From an uncultured Collinsella sp. (GTDB lineage Bacteria > Actinomycetota > Coriobacteriia > Coriobacteriales > Coriobacteriaceae), in the NCBI GenBank assembly GCA_934647195.1, contig CAKUFD010000004.1:1-64000 (forward strand): a DNA stretch of 64,000 nt. Direction: 5' to 3'. The stretch's first letter is position 1; the number at the start of each line of letters is the position of its first letter. Positions 32,122 to 39,762 of the stretch are shown piece by piece. The position numbers and the translations under genes were made by a program. Below the pieces are notes generated by a model that saw nothing but the letters and a program-made list of their open reading frames with translations, searched no databases and was not told the DNA's origin.

Positions 32122-32351
32122 TCGCCGAGCAGCCCCTTCGGAAGCCTGACCGCCTCGCCGACGTCCGTGCCGGCGCGGGCGATGTCGAGCACCAGCCTGC
32201 CGTTGGCGATGACCGTGGCCGCGATCCCCTCGACGGCCTTGGCGCGCTCGATCTCGCACCTCACGGCCTCGGGGTCTTCGAGCTTGACGGCCTCGAGTCG
32301 CTCAAGCTCGCGGAAGAGCGCGTCGTTCACCGCTCCTATTCCCTTGCTCAT
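32118..32351 (-). CDS. 77-residue phage hypothetical protein
   Basis: The helical protein MSKGIGAVNDALFRELERLE... overlaps neighbours by four bases at each end (ATGA). Its pattern (AVKLEDPEAVRCEIERAKAV, EGIAATVIANGRLVLDIARA) occurs widely in phages of Gram-positive hosts beside replication genes. The function is unknown. Confidence 0.65.
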   Translation of the reverse strand: MSKGIGAVNDALFRELERLEAVKLEDPEAVRCEIERAKAVEGIAATVIANGRLVLDIARAGTDVGEAVRLPKGLLGE

Positions 32352-32737
32352 TTCTTCTCCTTGTCGATTGATTCCGCGAACACGCGCATGTCGGTCACCT
32401 CGGCGCGCCCCGCGCCGAAGAACATGCCGAGCTCGCCCCTCTTGTGCCTGTCGCACCGGTACACCCGGCAGATCTCGGGCCGCGCGGCGTAGACCGCGCA
32501 CTCGCGCCCGTCCGTGAGGTACGGGCACAGCAGGTCGCAGTCGGCGCGCGGCGCGGTCGGCTCGATTCCATGCCTGCGGACGTAGGCCTCGAGCCGCGCC
32601 CGGTCGAACGGGCTCATGGGCAGGAAGCGCGAGCAGCACTCGCCGCACCCCCTGCAGTCGCCCGTGTACAGGTCGGTCACGTCGTCGCCCTGGAGCGCGG
32701 CGTGCAGCGTAGCAGCCATGAGCCTGTCGCCGTTCAT
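32348..32737 (-). CDS. YkgJ-type cysteine-cluster protein
   Basis: The 129-residue protein shows CRGCGECCSRFLPMSPFDRA, then CDLLCPYL, ECAVYAARPEICRVYRC, the signature of the YkgJ/Fe-S or zinc cysteine-cluster family. Proteins of this family are found in phages and in bacteria with unclear roles, perhaps as Fe-S proteins. Starts and stops overlap neighbours by four bases. An ATG at 32719 (MAATLHAALQGD) is an alternative start. Confidence 0.8.
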   Translation of the reverse strand: MNGDRLMAATLHAALQGDDVTDLYTGDCRGCGECCSRFLPMSPFDRARLEAYVRRHGIEPTAPRADCDLLCPYLTDGRECAVYAARPEICRVYRCDRHKRGELGMFFGAGRAEVTDMRVFAESIDKEKK

Positions 32738-33153
32738 CGCCCGCCGCCGCTCTCGCTTAAGGCGGCCGCCTTCTCGTCGTAGACGGCCTTGAGGTCGGCG
32801 CGCATGAACTCGATGATCTCCTCATCGCTGATGTCGCTAGGCAAGCGACTCAGCCTCATCGCCTCGCGGCACCATTCATCGAATCCGAGCACTTGCCCGG
32901 TGAGCGAATTCCTGACGCCGGTGACGTTTGCGTAGGAGAAGCGAACCAGCATCTCCTCCCGCATGACCTTGTCCGCGAGCGCCTCGATGGGCGTCTTCGG
33001 GCGGTCGATGGTCTCCTTGTAGCTCTTCGCCCTCTTGGTCATGGCGTCGAGCCGTTTCGCGAGGCGGTTGTTCTCGGCCTCGAGGCGCCCGTTGCGCCGC
33101 TGCTCGTAGTCCAGCTCGGCGAGCACGTACTGCTCGCATGTCTTGATCTCCAT
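32734..33153 (-). CDS. 139-residue coiled-coil phage protein
   Basis: The protein begins MEIKTCEQYVLAELDYEQRR and forms a coiled coil over about residues 15-50 (LEAENNRLAKRLDAMTKRAK). The C-terminal half (SDISDEEIIEFMRADLKAVY) is helical. It precedes the YkgJ-type gene with a four-base overlap. The family occurs in actinobacterial phages; the function is unknown. Confidence 0.6.
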   Translation of the reverse strand: MEIKTCEQYVLAELDYEQRRNGRLEAENNRLAKRLDAMTKRAKSYKETIDRPKTPIEALADKVMREEMLVRFSYANVTGVRNSLTGQVLGFDEWCREAMRLSRLPSDISDEEIIEFMRADLKAVYDEKAAALSESGGGR

Positions 33154-33156
33154 GGG

Positions 33157-33612
33157 TCACATCCCTTCCCGTATCATCTCGTTGCCGTCACGGTCCGTGA
33201 TCAGCCAGTATCCGTATTCGTAGAGGCCCGGATGGTGCGGCCCGTAGGCCTGCAGCAGCTCTCCAGACCACCACGCCTCCTCGTAGACCTTCGAGCGCCA
33301 CGCCCACTCGGCCTTGAGCCGCGCCCCGCCGTGGAACCCGTCGTGGCAGCCCGTGGTGCCGCTGCCGCAGAGGCAGAACAGCGGGCTCCGCAGGTCCCAG
33401 GTGCCGCACGGCGTCACCAGGCGGAAGGTCTCGCCCCAGGAGCGGCGCGCCACGTGGTGCACGCTTCCGGCGCGCCTGCCGCAGACGCAGCATCTGGGAG
33501 ACAGCGCCTCGTATGCCCTGCCGTGGGTGTAGCGCGCCCCCAGGTGCGGCTTGCCGTAGAGCTCGGCTCGCTCCTTCGGGTAGCCGCGCAAGATGCCTGC
33601 ATCGAGGATCAT
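33157..33612 (-). CDS. HNH-like / Cys-His metal-binding phage protein
   Basis: The 151-residue protein has CCVCGRRAGSVHHVARRSWG, then PCGTWDLRSPLFCLCGSG and TTGCHDGFHGGARLKAEWAW. Two Cys pairs and the HH...H spacing resemble an HNH nuclease with a zinc-stabilised core. The start overlaps the stop of the DnaC-like gene (ATGA). It may process DNA in replication or recombination. Sequence degeneracy keeps confidence moderate. Confidence 0.65.
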   Translation of the reverse strand: MILDAGILRGYPKERAELYGKPHLGARYTHGRAYEALSPRCCVCGRRAGSVHHVARRSWGETFRLVTPCGTWDLRSPLFCLCGSGTTGCHDGFHGGARLKAEWAWRSKVYEEAWWSGELLQAYGPHHPGLYEYGYWLITDRDGNEMIREGM

Positions 33613-34322
33613 CGCAGCCTCCCGTCCGGGCCGTCGAAGTGCACGACCCTGGCCCCGCCCCTGAGCCGCGACACGATGGCCTTGGCGGTGTCGGGGTCTC
33701 CCTGCTCGGCGAGCCTGCGCACGAGGTCGCTGGGCCTGTACTGCGTGGTCACCAGCGTGGGCAGCATCGCCGAGTAGCGCTGGTCGATCAGGCTGAACAG
33801 GCTGTCGAGCACGAAGCCCGTGGGCCTGCGCTTGCCCAGGTCGTCCACGATCAGGTAGCGCGCCTCGGCGTAGCGCCTGAGCGGGTCGCCGCCCTCGTGG
33901 AAGCTGCGCTGGATCTCGTCGAGGATGCGGTACATCGGGGCCATGAGCACCGGCCGCCCGCCTCCGGCCAGGCGCTTCGCCACGGCCGCGGCGCAGGCGG
34001 TCTTGCGCGTCCCCACGTCGCCCCAGAGGTAGACCCACTGGCCGCGCTCCAGGCCGTCGGCGATCTCTGCGGCCAGCGGGTGGTCGAGGCTCATGTAGCG
34101 CTCGGGCACGCCGGCGCGCTTCCAGTCGCGCATGGCCTTGTCCTGAACCGCCTTGCGTGCGGCCTCCGCCTCGGCCCGGCGCTCTTCCTCGCGCTCGGCT
34201 TCGGCGCCCGGGCACCCGCACTGCTCGTATCCGCAGAACAGGCGCCTGGTGCCCAGCTGCGTGTAGCGGGCCTTGAGCACGGCCCCGCAGTGCGGGCACT
34301 CAGTCGTAGGCCGAGAATCCAT
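33609..34322 (-). CDS. DnaC/IstB-like helicase loader ATPase
   Basis: The 237-residue AAA+ protein should load the host replicative helicase at the phage origin. An N-terminal zinc site is seen (CPHCGAVLKA near 9-18, then FCGYEQCGC). The ATPase core has WVYLWGDVGTRKTACAA (residues 96-112), Walker B YLIVDDLG (156-163) and a C-terminal VTTQYRPSDL with a sensor/arginine region. The Walker A reads GDVGTRKT rather than the usual GxxGxGKT; Arg replaces Gly just before the lysine. The ATG lies 23 bases inside the upstream gene. The upstream gene is the likely replisome organiser. Confidence 0.8.
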   Translation of the reverse strand: MDSRPTTECPHCGAVLKARYTQLGTRRLFCGYEQCGCPGAEAEREEERRAEAEAARKAVQDKAMRDWKRAGVPERYMSLDHPLAAEIADGLERGQWVYLWGDVGTRKTACAAAVAKRLAGGGRPVLMAPMYRILDEIQRSFHEGGDPLRRYAEARYLIVDDLGKRRPTGFVLDSLFSLIDQRYSAMLPTLVTTQYRPSDLVRRLAEQGDPDTAKAIVSRLRGGARVVHFDGPDGRLR

Positions 34323-34908
34323 CGTCCGGCACCTCCTTCGCGATTCCGTTCCTGGGCTTCGAGGTGCGCAGCCAGTTGCGCACCGTGGCCCTCCAGTCCC
34401 TCATGCGCGACCGGCCGACCATCCAGCCCTTCTGGGCGTAGAAGTCGACGAACCGCTCGGGGTCGAAGTCGAGGGCGGTGAGGTCGAGGCCCTTGTCCGC
34501 AGCGAACTGATGGGCGTATTCGGAGACCTCGGCGGGGGAGGGGGCGCGGAAACGCGCCGCTTTACCTCTCTCCCTGTCTCCTTCCTTATCTACTTCTCTA
34601 TCTCTTTCTCTCTCTGGGAGGGGTTCCGTAGGCGCGTCCGAAGCATCGTTCGCATGGTTGTTCGCATCGACGTTCGTAGGCCCGTTCGTAGGCTTCGAAT
34701 CGCTGTACCGATTGGCCACGTTTGCGGCGTTCGTCCGGCTCTTCGAAATGCGCCCCTCGCAGCCCTTGAAAACCTTCATCCCGCTCTCGCTCAAGCCCCT
34801 CGGTTCGATGCCTTCGAAGAAGTAATCGAGGAGGGCCGTGTTCACCTTCCTGCGCTCGGCCTCCGGCAGAAGCGTCGTGAGGTCGTAGAAGGTGCGGTAG
34901 AAGTTCAT
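34300..34908 (-). CDS. phage replisome organiser / DnaT-like protein
   Basis: The 202-residue protein starts MNFYRTFYDLTTLLPEAERR at 34908 (GAGGAAAAG upstream; a GTG at 34935 is possible but too close to its ribosome site). The N-terminal domain resembles small phage DUF6291-type replication proteins. A polar linker (ERERDREVDKEGDRERGKAA) leads to a C-terminal domain (FDPERFVDFYAQKGWMVGRS, RMRDWRATVRNWLRTS) like primosomal DnaT/DnaD-type regions. With the DnaC-like loader next door this is the likely initiator unit. Confidence 0.7.
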   Translation of the reverse strand: MNFYRTFYDLTTLLPEAERRKVNTALLDYFFEGIEPRGLSESGMKVFKGCEGRISKSRTNAANVANRYSDSKPTNGPTNVDANNHANDASDAPTEPLPERERDREVDKEGDRERGKAARFRAPSPAEVSEYAHQFAADKGLDLTALDFDPERFVDFYAQKGWMVGRSRMRDWRATVRNWLRTSKPRNGIAKEVPDDGFSAYD

Positions 34909-34962
34909 CCGCTTTTCCTCAGCGATCGTCCTCACCTCCGATTCCTGTTCGCATGACGGCTC

Positions 34963-35511
34963 CTAGAACGGGATGTCGCCGTCGTAGAGCTCCGGCTGGA
35001 CCGGCTGCGTCGCATAGGCCTGAGGGGCCGCCTGCGGGGCGGGGGCCGGCGCCTGGGGCCGCTGCGGGGTCGTCGCGGGCGGGTTCCGGTACGCCTCCTG
35101 CGCGGACCACTTGGGCGCGGGCTGCGGCGCATAGACCTGCGGGCGCTCAGTGACGTATGGCGGGTTGCCCTGCTCCGCGTGCTGGCGGCTGCTCATGAAC
35201 TCGATCTCGTCCACGATCACCTCAAGCTTGCTGCGGCGCTGGCCGTCCTTGTCCCAGCTCGAATAGCGCAGCTTGCCCTCGATCGCGACCTTCGTCCCCT
35301 TGGAGAGGTAGCGGCTCACGGCCTCGGCGCGGGTGCCGAACATCGTGCAGTCCACGAAGTTCGGGTAGTCCTCCCACTCGCCCGTCTGCTGGTTCTTGCG
35401 GCGGTCGTTCACGGCCACGCCGAACCCGAGCACCTGCATGCCGCCCTGGGTCGCCCGCAGCTCGGGGTCGCGGGTGAGGTTCCCGCTGATGTTCACTCGG
35501 TTGATCGACAT
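34963..35511 (-). CDS. ssb: single-stranded DNA-binding protein
   Basis: The 182-residue SSB has the OB fold from MSINRVNISGNLTRDPELRA through VDEIEFM (residue about 107), including SRYLSKGTKVAIEGKLRYSS. A Pro/Gln/Ala-rich linker leads to the acidic tip ELYDGDIPF, which recruits partner proteins. It should coat single-stranded phage DNA for replication and for the ERF-type annealase two genes upstream. Length and motifs are normal. Confidence 0.95.
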   Translation of the reverse strand: MSINRVNISGNLTRDPELRATQGGMQVLGFGVAVNDRRKNQQTGEWEDYPNFVDCTMFGTRAEAVSRYLSKGTKVAIEGKLRYSSWDKDGQRRSKLEVIVDEIEFMSSRQHAEQGNPPYVTERPQVYAPQPAPKWSAQEAYRNPPATTPQRPQAPAPAPQAAPQAYATQPVQPELYDGDIPF

Positions 35512-35859
35512 CTAGTAACTCCCTTCGCCCGTCCCGTTCGACCAGGTGCGCTTCATGTCCTCGTCGACGGTTCGGATCTTGAGCTTGAATACGTTTATCG
35601 CCTCTTGGCTCGCCTTGTAGAGCGCCTCGGAGCAGTCCCTGCGCTGCTTCAGCTCGGCTATGTCCTCCCGGCCTCGGCAGAGGTCGCTTATCACCGTCAC
35701 GGGCGTCCCCTTGGACCGCTCCTCAAGGATCGCGACGCGCAGCGCCTTGCGGTACTCGGCCTCGTTCTCGGCGTACTGGCTCCCGCTGTTGCGCAGCGCC
35801 TGGAGCTCGTCCATGAGCCTGTCGAACAGCTGCATGCGCTCGGCGTAGAGGTCCTGCAT
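35512..35859 (-). CDS. 115-residue helical phage protein
   Basis: The product MQDLYAERMQLFDRLMDELQ... is almost entirely helical and charged, probably a coiled coil (NEAEYRKALRVAILEERSKG, GREDIAELKQRRDCSEALYK). It abuts the ssb start and follows the ERF-like gene by three bases. It may assist the recombination proteins; no family is recognised. Confidence 0.65.
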   Translation of the reverse strand: MQDLYAERMQLFDRLMDELQALRNSGSQYAENEAEYRKALRVAILEERSKGTPVTVISDLCRGREDIAELKQRRDCSEALYKASQEAINVFKLKIRTVDEDMKRTWSNGTGEGSY

Positions 35860-35862
35860 GGC

Positions 35863-36423
35863 CTACACGACCTGCCATGCGGGGGACGGGCAGCAGCCGG
35901 GATTGGCCTTGAACTGCTCGTACTGCTGGCGGCTCTCGAACTGGTAGGAGGTGCCGCAGCTCTTGCACTTGGCGATGAACTGGCCGAACTCGGGCGGCTC
36001 CTTCTCGGGCTTGCCGCTCAGGCTGTCCGGGTCGCTCGTGCCGTCGATCGCGAAAGCGCCGCACAGGGCGTACTTGCGGGCGTAGCTCGATGCGCTGCCG
36101 GTGACCTGCGCCATGTTCATGCCCGTCTGCTGGTCAGGCTCGTGGGCGTAGCCGCAGACCTCAAGCGTCCCGTCCTCGCCGTCCACGAAGAACAGGCGGC
36201 ACGTGCTCTTGACGTAGTAGCGCTCGCCGATCTGCTCGATGCTGTCGTTCATCGTGTAGGCGATTCCAGCCTCCTTGCACGGCTCCTTGAGCGCCGCCAC
36301 GATGTCCTCCATGCTGCGGTAGTTGAACTTGCCGTGCGCGTTGTACCGCGCCTTCGGGACCACCACGGAAAGCTGCACCTTGGCTACCGCTTCCTCGATG
36401 GTCATGTGCTTTTCCTCTGCCAT
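35863..36423 (-). CDS. ERF-family single-strand annealing protein
   Basis: The 186-residue recombinase anneals complementary single strands, for example to circularise or repair phage DNA. The N-terminal region (MTIEEAVAKVQLSVVVPKAR, NAHGKFNYRSMEDIVAALKE) and EVCGYAHEPDQQTGMNMAQV, TGSASSYARKYALCGAFAID are the conserved ERF pattern. The C-terminus has a likely zinc site (CKSCGTSYQFESRQQYEQFK, CCPSP). It lies beside ssb and the DUF1351-type gene, the usual recombination cassette. Confidence 0.88.
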   Translation of the reverse strand: MAEEKHMTIEEAVAKVQLSVVVPKARYNAHGKFNYRSMEDIVAALKEPCKEAGIAYTMNDSIEQIGERYYVKSTCRLFFVDGEDGTLEVCGYAHEPDQQTGMNMAQVTGSASSYARKYALCGAFAIDGTSDPDSLSGKPEKEPPEFGQFIAKCKSCGTSYQFESRQQYEQFKANPGCCPSPAWQVV

Positions 36424-36426
36424 CGT

Positions 36427-37446
36427 CTACTCCGTCCTCGCTGCCACCTGGGCGGGCGTGCCCAGGCGGATGCTTCCGGTGATTCCCTGCGCCTTGAGCA
36501 GGGATGCGAGCGCCTGCATCTGCGAGCGCGTGGCGCTCGGCACGACGACCGTCCACGCCTCCAAAGGCTCCGCGACGGGAGCGGGCATAGGCGTCGGCAT
36601 GGGGGCGGGCATGGGAGCCGGCGCGGGCATCGGCTCAGGCTCCGCGACCGGCGCGGGCTCTGGTTCTGGTTCCGGCCCGGGTTCGGGCATCGGCCCGGGT
36701 TCGGGCATCGGCTCGGGTTCGGGCATCGGCTCAGGCTCGGGCGCCATGGCGGCCTTCAGCTCGGCGATGCGCCGGTCCTCCTCGTCGGCCGAGCGAGCCG
36801 CGCTCAAGGCAGCGCCCAGGTCGAGCGTGCGGAAGAACTCGCGTTCCGCGTCGGCGTAGTGGGCCATCGTCTCCTGCTGCGCCTTGAGCGTCTCCCAGTC
36901 GCGTGCCACGTCCGAGACCTTGGCCTCAAGCGCCTGCTGCGCCTTGATCTCGCCGAAGGTCTTGTTGAGCCACTGGGCCTCGTGCAGGCGCTCGTACGGC
37001 ACCACCGGAACCAGAAGCCCCGCGAACTCCTCGTAGTGCTGCTGGAGCCGCGAGTAGAGCGCGTCCTTGCGCGCCTGCTCGGCCTCGTCCAGCTGCGCCT
37101 TGATGGCATCCGAGGACTCGTCGATGATCGCGGTGATCTGCCTGCAGCGCCTCTCGAAGGCGTCGAGCGGCTTGCTGTACTCGCGCTTCACGGCCTTGCG
37201 GCGCTCCTCGATCTCCCTCTTGATGCCGTTGAGATAGCCGCGGTCGTGCTTGGCCTCCTTGACGGCCTGGGCGCTCGTGAGGTCGTATGTGGCCCCCTCG
37301 TAGTCGGCGACGACCTTCCTCACGTGGGCCTCAAGCGCGTCCATGTTCGACGCGATGGTGGCCTCGGTGTAGGTGACCTCGAGCGTGGTGGCCTCGGCCT
37401 CGATGACCTCCGCCTCGACCTGCTGCGGTTCGTCTTGCCTAGCCAT
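36427..37446 (-). CDS. DUF1351-like recombination-associated protein with proline-rich repeats
   Basis: The 339-residue protein has a coiled-coil N-terminal two-thirds ([40 protein letters not shown]) like the DUF1351 proteins found next to phage annealases. Residues about 230-290 are an irregular repeat of [12 protein letters not shown] units. The last 45 residues ([36 protein letters not shown]) form a small domain. It overlaps the 25-residue ORF upstream by eight bases. Its exact role with the annealase is unknown. Confidence 0.78.
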   Translation of the reverse strand: MARQDEPQQVEAEVIEAEATTLEVTYTEATIASNMDALEAHVRKVVADYEGATYDLTSAQAVKEAKHDRGYLNGIKREIEERRKAVKREYSKPLDAFERRCRQITAIIDESSDAIKAQLDEAEQARKDALYSRLQQHYEEFAGLLVPVVPYERLHEAQWLNKTFGEIKAQQALEAKVSDVARDWETLKAQQETMAHYADAEREFFRTLDLGAALSAARSADEEDRRIAELKAAMAPEPEPMPEPEPMPEPGPMPEPGPEPEPEPAPVAEPEPMPAPAPMPAPMPTPMPAPVAEPLEAWTVVVPSATRSQMQALASLLKAQGITGSIRLGTPAQVAARTE

Positions 37447-37516
37447 AGATCTCTCCCGCCTGGTCGTCGAAGCCGTGCCCCCCGTACCTGTTCTCCTCGA
37501 AGTATCTGACGTTCAT
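37439..37516 (-). CDS. possible 25-residue coupled peptide
   Basis: The frame [20 protein letters not shown] + GEIYG starts in ATGA overlap with the RusA stop and ends overlapping the next start by eight bases. Both junctions suggest translation; the peptide may serve mainly to couple the flanking genes. Confidence 0.45.
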   Translation of the reverse strand: MNVRYFEENRYGGHGFDDQAGEIYG

Positions 37517-37974
37517 TTCTTCTCCTTTACGTACTCCTCGACGAAGTACTCGATGTAGATGTCTATGTGCGGCTCGGTGCCGTAGGCAGTCCTCGGGCGC
37601 TTGGTCACGGCCCCCGTATCGACCTGCGAGTCGTCCTTGAAGGCGATCCCGTTGAGCGCGTCGCAGGCGAGCTTGCCAAGGTTGTCCCAGTCTGGCTTGC
37701 CGAGGTCGGCGCGGCCCTCCCAGTACTTGGGGTTGCTCTTGGCGAGCGGCCGGGTGGTGGAGATCCGCATGGCGACGGGGCCGTCGTGGCCGGCGAACGT
37801 ATCGCCGTATGCCGCCCTGAACGCGTCCTTGATGGCCTTCTCGGCCTTGAGCGTCTTGGTCGGCGTGTAGGTGCGGTGGTTGCGGTAGTCGGTCATGGGG
37901 CGCTGCTTGCCCACGAGCTCCGCGGGGCGCATGGTGATGTGCGCCGTGGCCGCGAGGGTTCGCCGCCAGCTCAT
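37513..37974 (-). CDS. rusA: RusA-like Holliday junction resolvase
   Basis: The 153-residue protein resolves recombination intermediates and branched phage DNA. It has KQRPMTDYRNHRTYTPTKTL, the RusA-type N-terminal motif, and the acidic core GKPDWDNLGKLACDALNGIA, where the Asp residues bind Mg2+. KDDSQVDTGAVTKRPRTAYG follows, another family motif. The ATG at 37974 overlaps the preceding stop (ATGA). It lies with ERF, DUF1351 and SSB genes in the recombination block. Confidence 0.9.
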   Translation of the reverse strand: MSWRRTLAATAHITMRPAELVGKQRPMTDYRNHRTYTPTKTLKAEKAIKDAFRAAYGDTFAGHDGPVAMRISTTRPLAKSNPKYWEGRADLGKPDWDNLGKLACDALNGIAFKDDSQVDTGAVTKRPRTAYGTEPHIDIYIEYFVEEYVKEKK

Positions 37975-38273
37975 TCGCTGAACCCATCGCTTTGCGAGCG
38001 GTGCTTGTTGAAGGCTCCGCGCAGCTCGGGGTAGCGCGCCTCCATGATGCGGGCCAGGGCGGGCGCTATGCCGTTCTTGCAGCCCACGTGCAGCTCGTTT
38101 CGCACCATGTTGACCAGGTAGTTGACAGACACGTAGCCCTTGCGGTTGAGGCGCACGGCCTGCTCGACCATGAAGCACCACGCGCCGTGGTTGTCGTCGA
38201 TCCACTTGCGAGCCTCGTTGAAGTCCTGCTCGCCAGCGGAACCGAGGCCGGATATCTCGAGCTGGTTGCTCAT
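37971..38273 (-). CDS. 100-residue phage early protein
   Basis: I start this gene at ATG 38273 (MSNQLEISGLGSAGEQDF) because it overlaps the stop of a 21-residue ORF that has a strong ribosome site, whereas the in-frame ATG at 38306 has none. The protein continues EARKWIDDNHGAWCFMVEQA and LNRKGYVSVNYLVNMVRNEL, helical with a conserved look. It resembles small phage proteins encoded before RusA. The function is unknown. Confidence 0.7.
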   Translation of the reverse strand: MSNQLEISGLGSAGEQDFNEARKWIDDNHGAWCFMVEQAVRLNRKGYVSVNYLVNMVRNELHVGCKNGIAPALARIMEARYPELRGAFNKHRSQSDGFSE

Positions 38274-38335
38274 CGGCCTTTGGCGGTACATCTCGTCGTT
38301 ACGCATTGAGCACCCGCTTTCTTTTTGCGTTGCAT
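38270..38335 (-). CDS. 21-residue leader-type ORF
   Basis: The frame MQRKKKAGAQCVTTRCTAKG + R has AAAGGAG 8 bases before its ATG, the best ribosome site in this stretch, and ends in TGA overlapping the next ATG (ATGA). It is strongly basic. It may be a translated leader that delivers ribosomes to the 100-residue gene. Confidence 0.5.
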   Translation of the reverse strand: MQRKKKAGAQCVTTRCTAKGR

Positions 38336-38369
38336 TTCCGTTCTCCTTTCGGTGTTTTCGCAGGTCAGG

Positions 38370-38744
38370 TTAACCGTGGCTTTTTCCGTGGCTATTTTTC
38401 TTCTTCTTGGCCCGGCTCTTCGCGCTGTAGAAGCACTGGCGCGTGCGGTTGTTCCTGGCCTCCCTTGAGGCCTCTTCCTTCATGGCCTCCGCTTGCTCGG
38501 CCAGGTCCGCCATGTGAAGCTCCTTCGTGCACTCGATGCACCAGCCGTTGACGCGGTTCAGCGGGCGGAACGTCCACCGGCCGCAATGCGGGCACTGCCT
38601 GCGCCTGCGCAGCGATATGCCGCACTTCCGCGCCTGCCACTCGACTGAATCGACCGACCGGCCCAGGGCCTTGGCAACTGCCGCCGCCCCTTCGCCCGAG
38701 TGCTCTTCGAGGTACCGAAGCTCACGTGTAGACCACTGCCTCAC
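38370..38744 (-). CDS. HTH and zinc-finger phage DNA-binding protein
   Basis: The 124-residue protein begins MRQWSTRELRYLEEHSGEGA, a SANT/HTH-like domain (AAAVAKALGRSVDSVEWQAR), followed by a zinc site CPHCGRWTFRPLNRVNGWCI and ECTK, then a helix and a very basic C-terminus (SAKSRAKKKKNSHGKSHG). It is likely to bind DNA, perhaps as an early transcription regulator. It lies between the small membrane ORFs and the RusA block. Confidence 0.7.
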   Translation of the reverse strand: MRQWSTRELRYLEEHSGEGAAAVAKALGRSVDSVEWQARKCGISLRRRRQCPHCGRWTFRPLNRVNGWCIECTKELHMADLAEQAEAMKEEASREARNNRTRQCFYSAKSRAKKKKNSHGKSHG

Positions 38745-38766
38745 GCCTTCCGCGCCTCCCTTCCCG

Positions 38767-38916
38767 TCACAGCCCCCACAGCACGGCCGCCGCGAGCGCC
38801 GCGGCCACGGCCAGCGCCGTGAGCGCGCCCCAGGCGAAGCCCGAGGCGAAGATGCGCCGCTCCCTCGCCAGCCTCACGTCCGAGGGCAGCGCGTAGTGCC
38901 TTCCCTGGTCTCTCAA
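38767..38916 (-). CDS. 49-residue small membrane protein (TTG start)
   Basis: The frame begins at TTG 38916, six bases after GGAGG, and reads MRDQGRHYALPSDVRLARER, then an Ala/Leu-rich membrane helix (ALTALAVAAALAAAVLWGL). The basic residues before the helix predict a cytoplasmic N-terminus. No family is recognised. Confidence 0.5.
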   Translation of the reverse strand: MRDQGRHYALPSDVRLARERRIFASGFAWGALTALAVAAALAAAVLWGL

Positions 38917-38926
38917 ACCGAACCTC

Positions 38927-39046
38927 CTAGCAGCGCCCCAGCGCCCTCGCGAAAGCGACGACGGCGACCTCGAACAGCCGGATGCCCGCCATCAGGAGGC
39001 TCGCCGAGCCGATGGCGATCAGGCCGCGCAGCACTCTCTCATCCAT
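38927..39046 (-). CDS. 39-residue small membrane protein
   Basis: The frame MDERVLRGLIAIGSASLLMA + GIRLFEVAVVAFARALGRC has GGAGG six bases before its ATG and a hydrophobic helical core. It lies between the excisionase-like gene and the TTG-start ORF. It could affect the membrane or superinfection; this is only a guess from size and position. Confidence 0.5.
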   Translation of the reverse strand: MDERVLRGLIAIGSASLLMAGIRLFEVAVVAFARALGRC

Positions 39047-39059
39047 CTGTCCACCTCCA

Positions 39060-39299
39060 TCACGCCGTCTCCCTTCTCCTCATGTATTCCGGTATCGCGG
39101 ACGTCCTTATGAGCGTCTTCGACCTCCCGACCCGCATCTGCGGGATGGGGTCGGCGCGGCTCCTCACGTACTCGTACATGAGGTCGCGCCCGATCCCCGC
39201 GAGCTTGGCGGCCCGCTCCACGCTCACGTAGAGCGGCAGCCCCGGCGGCACGGGCCAGGTGCCGGACGGGATGCCCGATGCGGGCTTCTGGTCTTCCAT
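39060..39299 (-). CDS. excisionase-like HTH protein
   Basis: The 79-residue protein has a winged-helix/MerR-type HTH: LPLYVSVERAAKLAGIGRDL, MYEYVRSRADPIPQMRVGRS, KTLIRTSAIPEYMRRR. This is the usual form of phage Xis and other helix_turn_helix_17 proteins. It is transcribed with the Cro-like gene, away from the integrase. It could direct excision by binding near attR or attL, or regulate early transcription. It is not adjacent to int, so the Xis role is tentative. Confidence 0.65.
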   Translation of the reverse strand: MEDQKPASGIPSGTWPVPPGLPLYVSVERAAKLAGIGRDLMYEYVRSRADPIPQMRVGRSKTLIRTSAIPEYMRRRETA

Positions 39300-39308
39300 G
39301 GCTCCTCC

Positions 39309-39518
39309 CTACAGCCGGTCGCTGGACGCGACGTCGCGCATGAGCGCGCGCAGCGAGTCGCCCGTCACGCACACCCGCGCGTCGTCGACGTCGACGAACT
39401 CCTCGCCACCGGCGCTGGAGTAGGCGAGCGGACGATCTCGCAGCCAGTCGTACCTGCCGCCGCCGAACTCGACGAGCGCCGCGCTCAGGGCGCGGACGAA
39501 TCCCTCTTTGTCTTCCAT
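39309..39518 (-). CDS. 69-residue phage hypothetical protein
   Basis: The protein MEDKEGFVRALSAALVEFGG... is mixed alpha/beta with an acidic middle (GGEEFVDVDDARVCVTGDSL). GGAGGAATC lies before the ATG. It sits between the Cro-like and the excisionase-like genes in the early operon. The function is unknown. Confidence 0.6.
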   Translation of the reverse strand: MEDKEGFVRALSAALVEFGGGRYDWLRDRPLAYSSAGGEEFVDVDDARVCVTGDSLRALMRDVASSDRL

Positions 39519-39543
39519 GGATTCCTCCTTGCGGACTATAGGT

Positions 39544-39738
39544 TTAACTATCGCTCAAAGGGAAAAAAATATCGCGCACATCAACCTTGAAAAGAGCGGC
39601 AAGCCGACGAGCATCATCAAGCGTGATGTCACCAGGGTTTTTCTCCATTTTCGCGTATGTGATTCGAGAAACACCAAGGTAATCAGCTACGTTCTGCTGT
39701 GTATAACGCTCTTTCTTTCGCGCTTCGATTAACTCCAT
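39544..39738 (-). CDS. Cro-like XRE-family regulator
   Basis: The 64-residue protein starts MELIEARKKERYTQQNVADY after GAGGAGGTG. Its HTH runs TQQNVADYLGVSRITYAKME, and it ends FKVDVRDIFFPLSDS as single-domain phage Cro proteins often do. It is divergent from the CI-like repressor and first in the leftward early operon. It should bind the shared operators between 39739 and 39843 to promote lytic growth. Confidence 0.85.
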   Translation of the reverse strand: MELIEARKKERYTQQNVADYLGVSRITYAKMEKNPGDITLDDARRLAALFKVDVRDIFFPLSDS

Positions 39739-39762
39739 CTGCACCTCCTCTCGATGTCTAGA

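Noticed and set aside
36590..36745. Repeats in the DUF1351-like gene as a possible CRISPR array
   Set aside because: They are short irregular coding repeats ([12 protein letters not shown]) with no spacer structure. No CRISPR array or cas gene is present in the window.
35179..37509. Very long plus-strand open frame (776 codons) opposite the ssb, ERF and DUF1351 genes
   Set aside because: It is antisense to clearly recognised phage genes, has biased Leu/Arg/Gly/His composition typical of reversed G+C-rich codons, and lacks a ribosome site.
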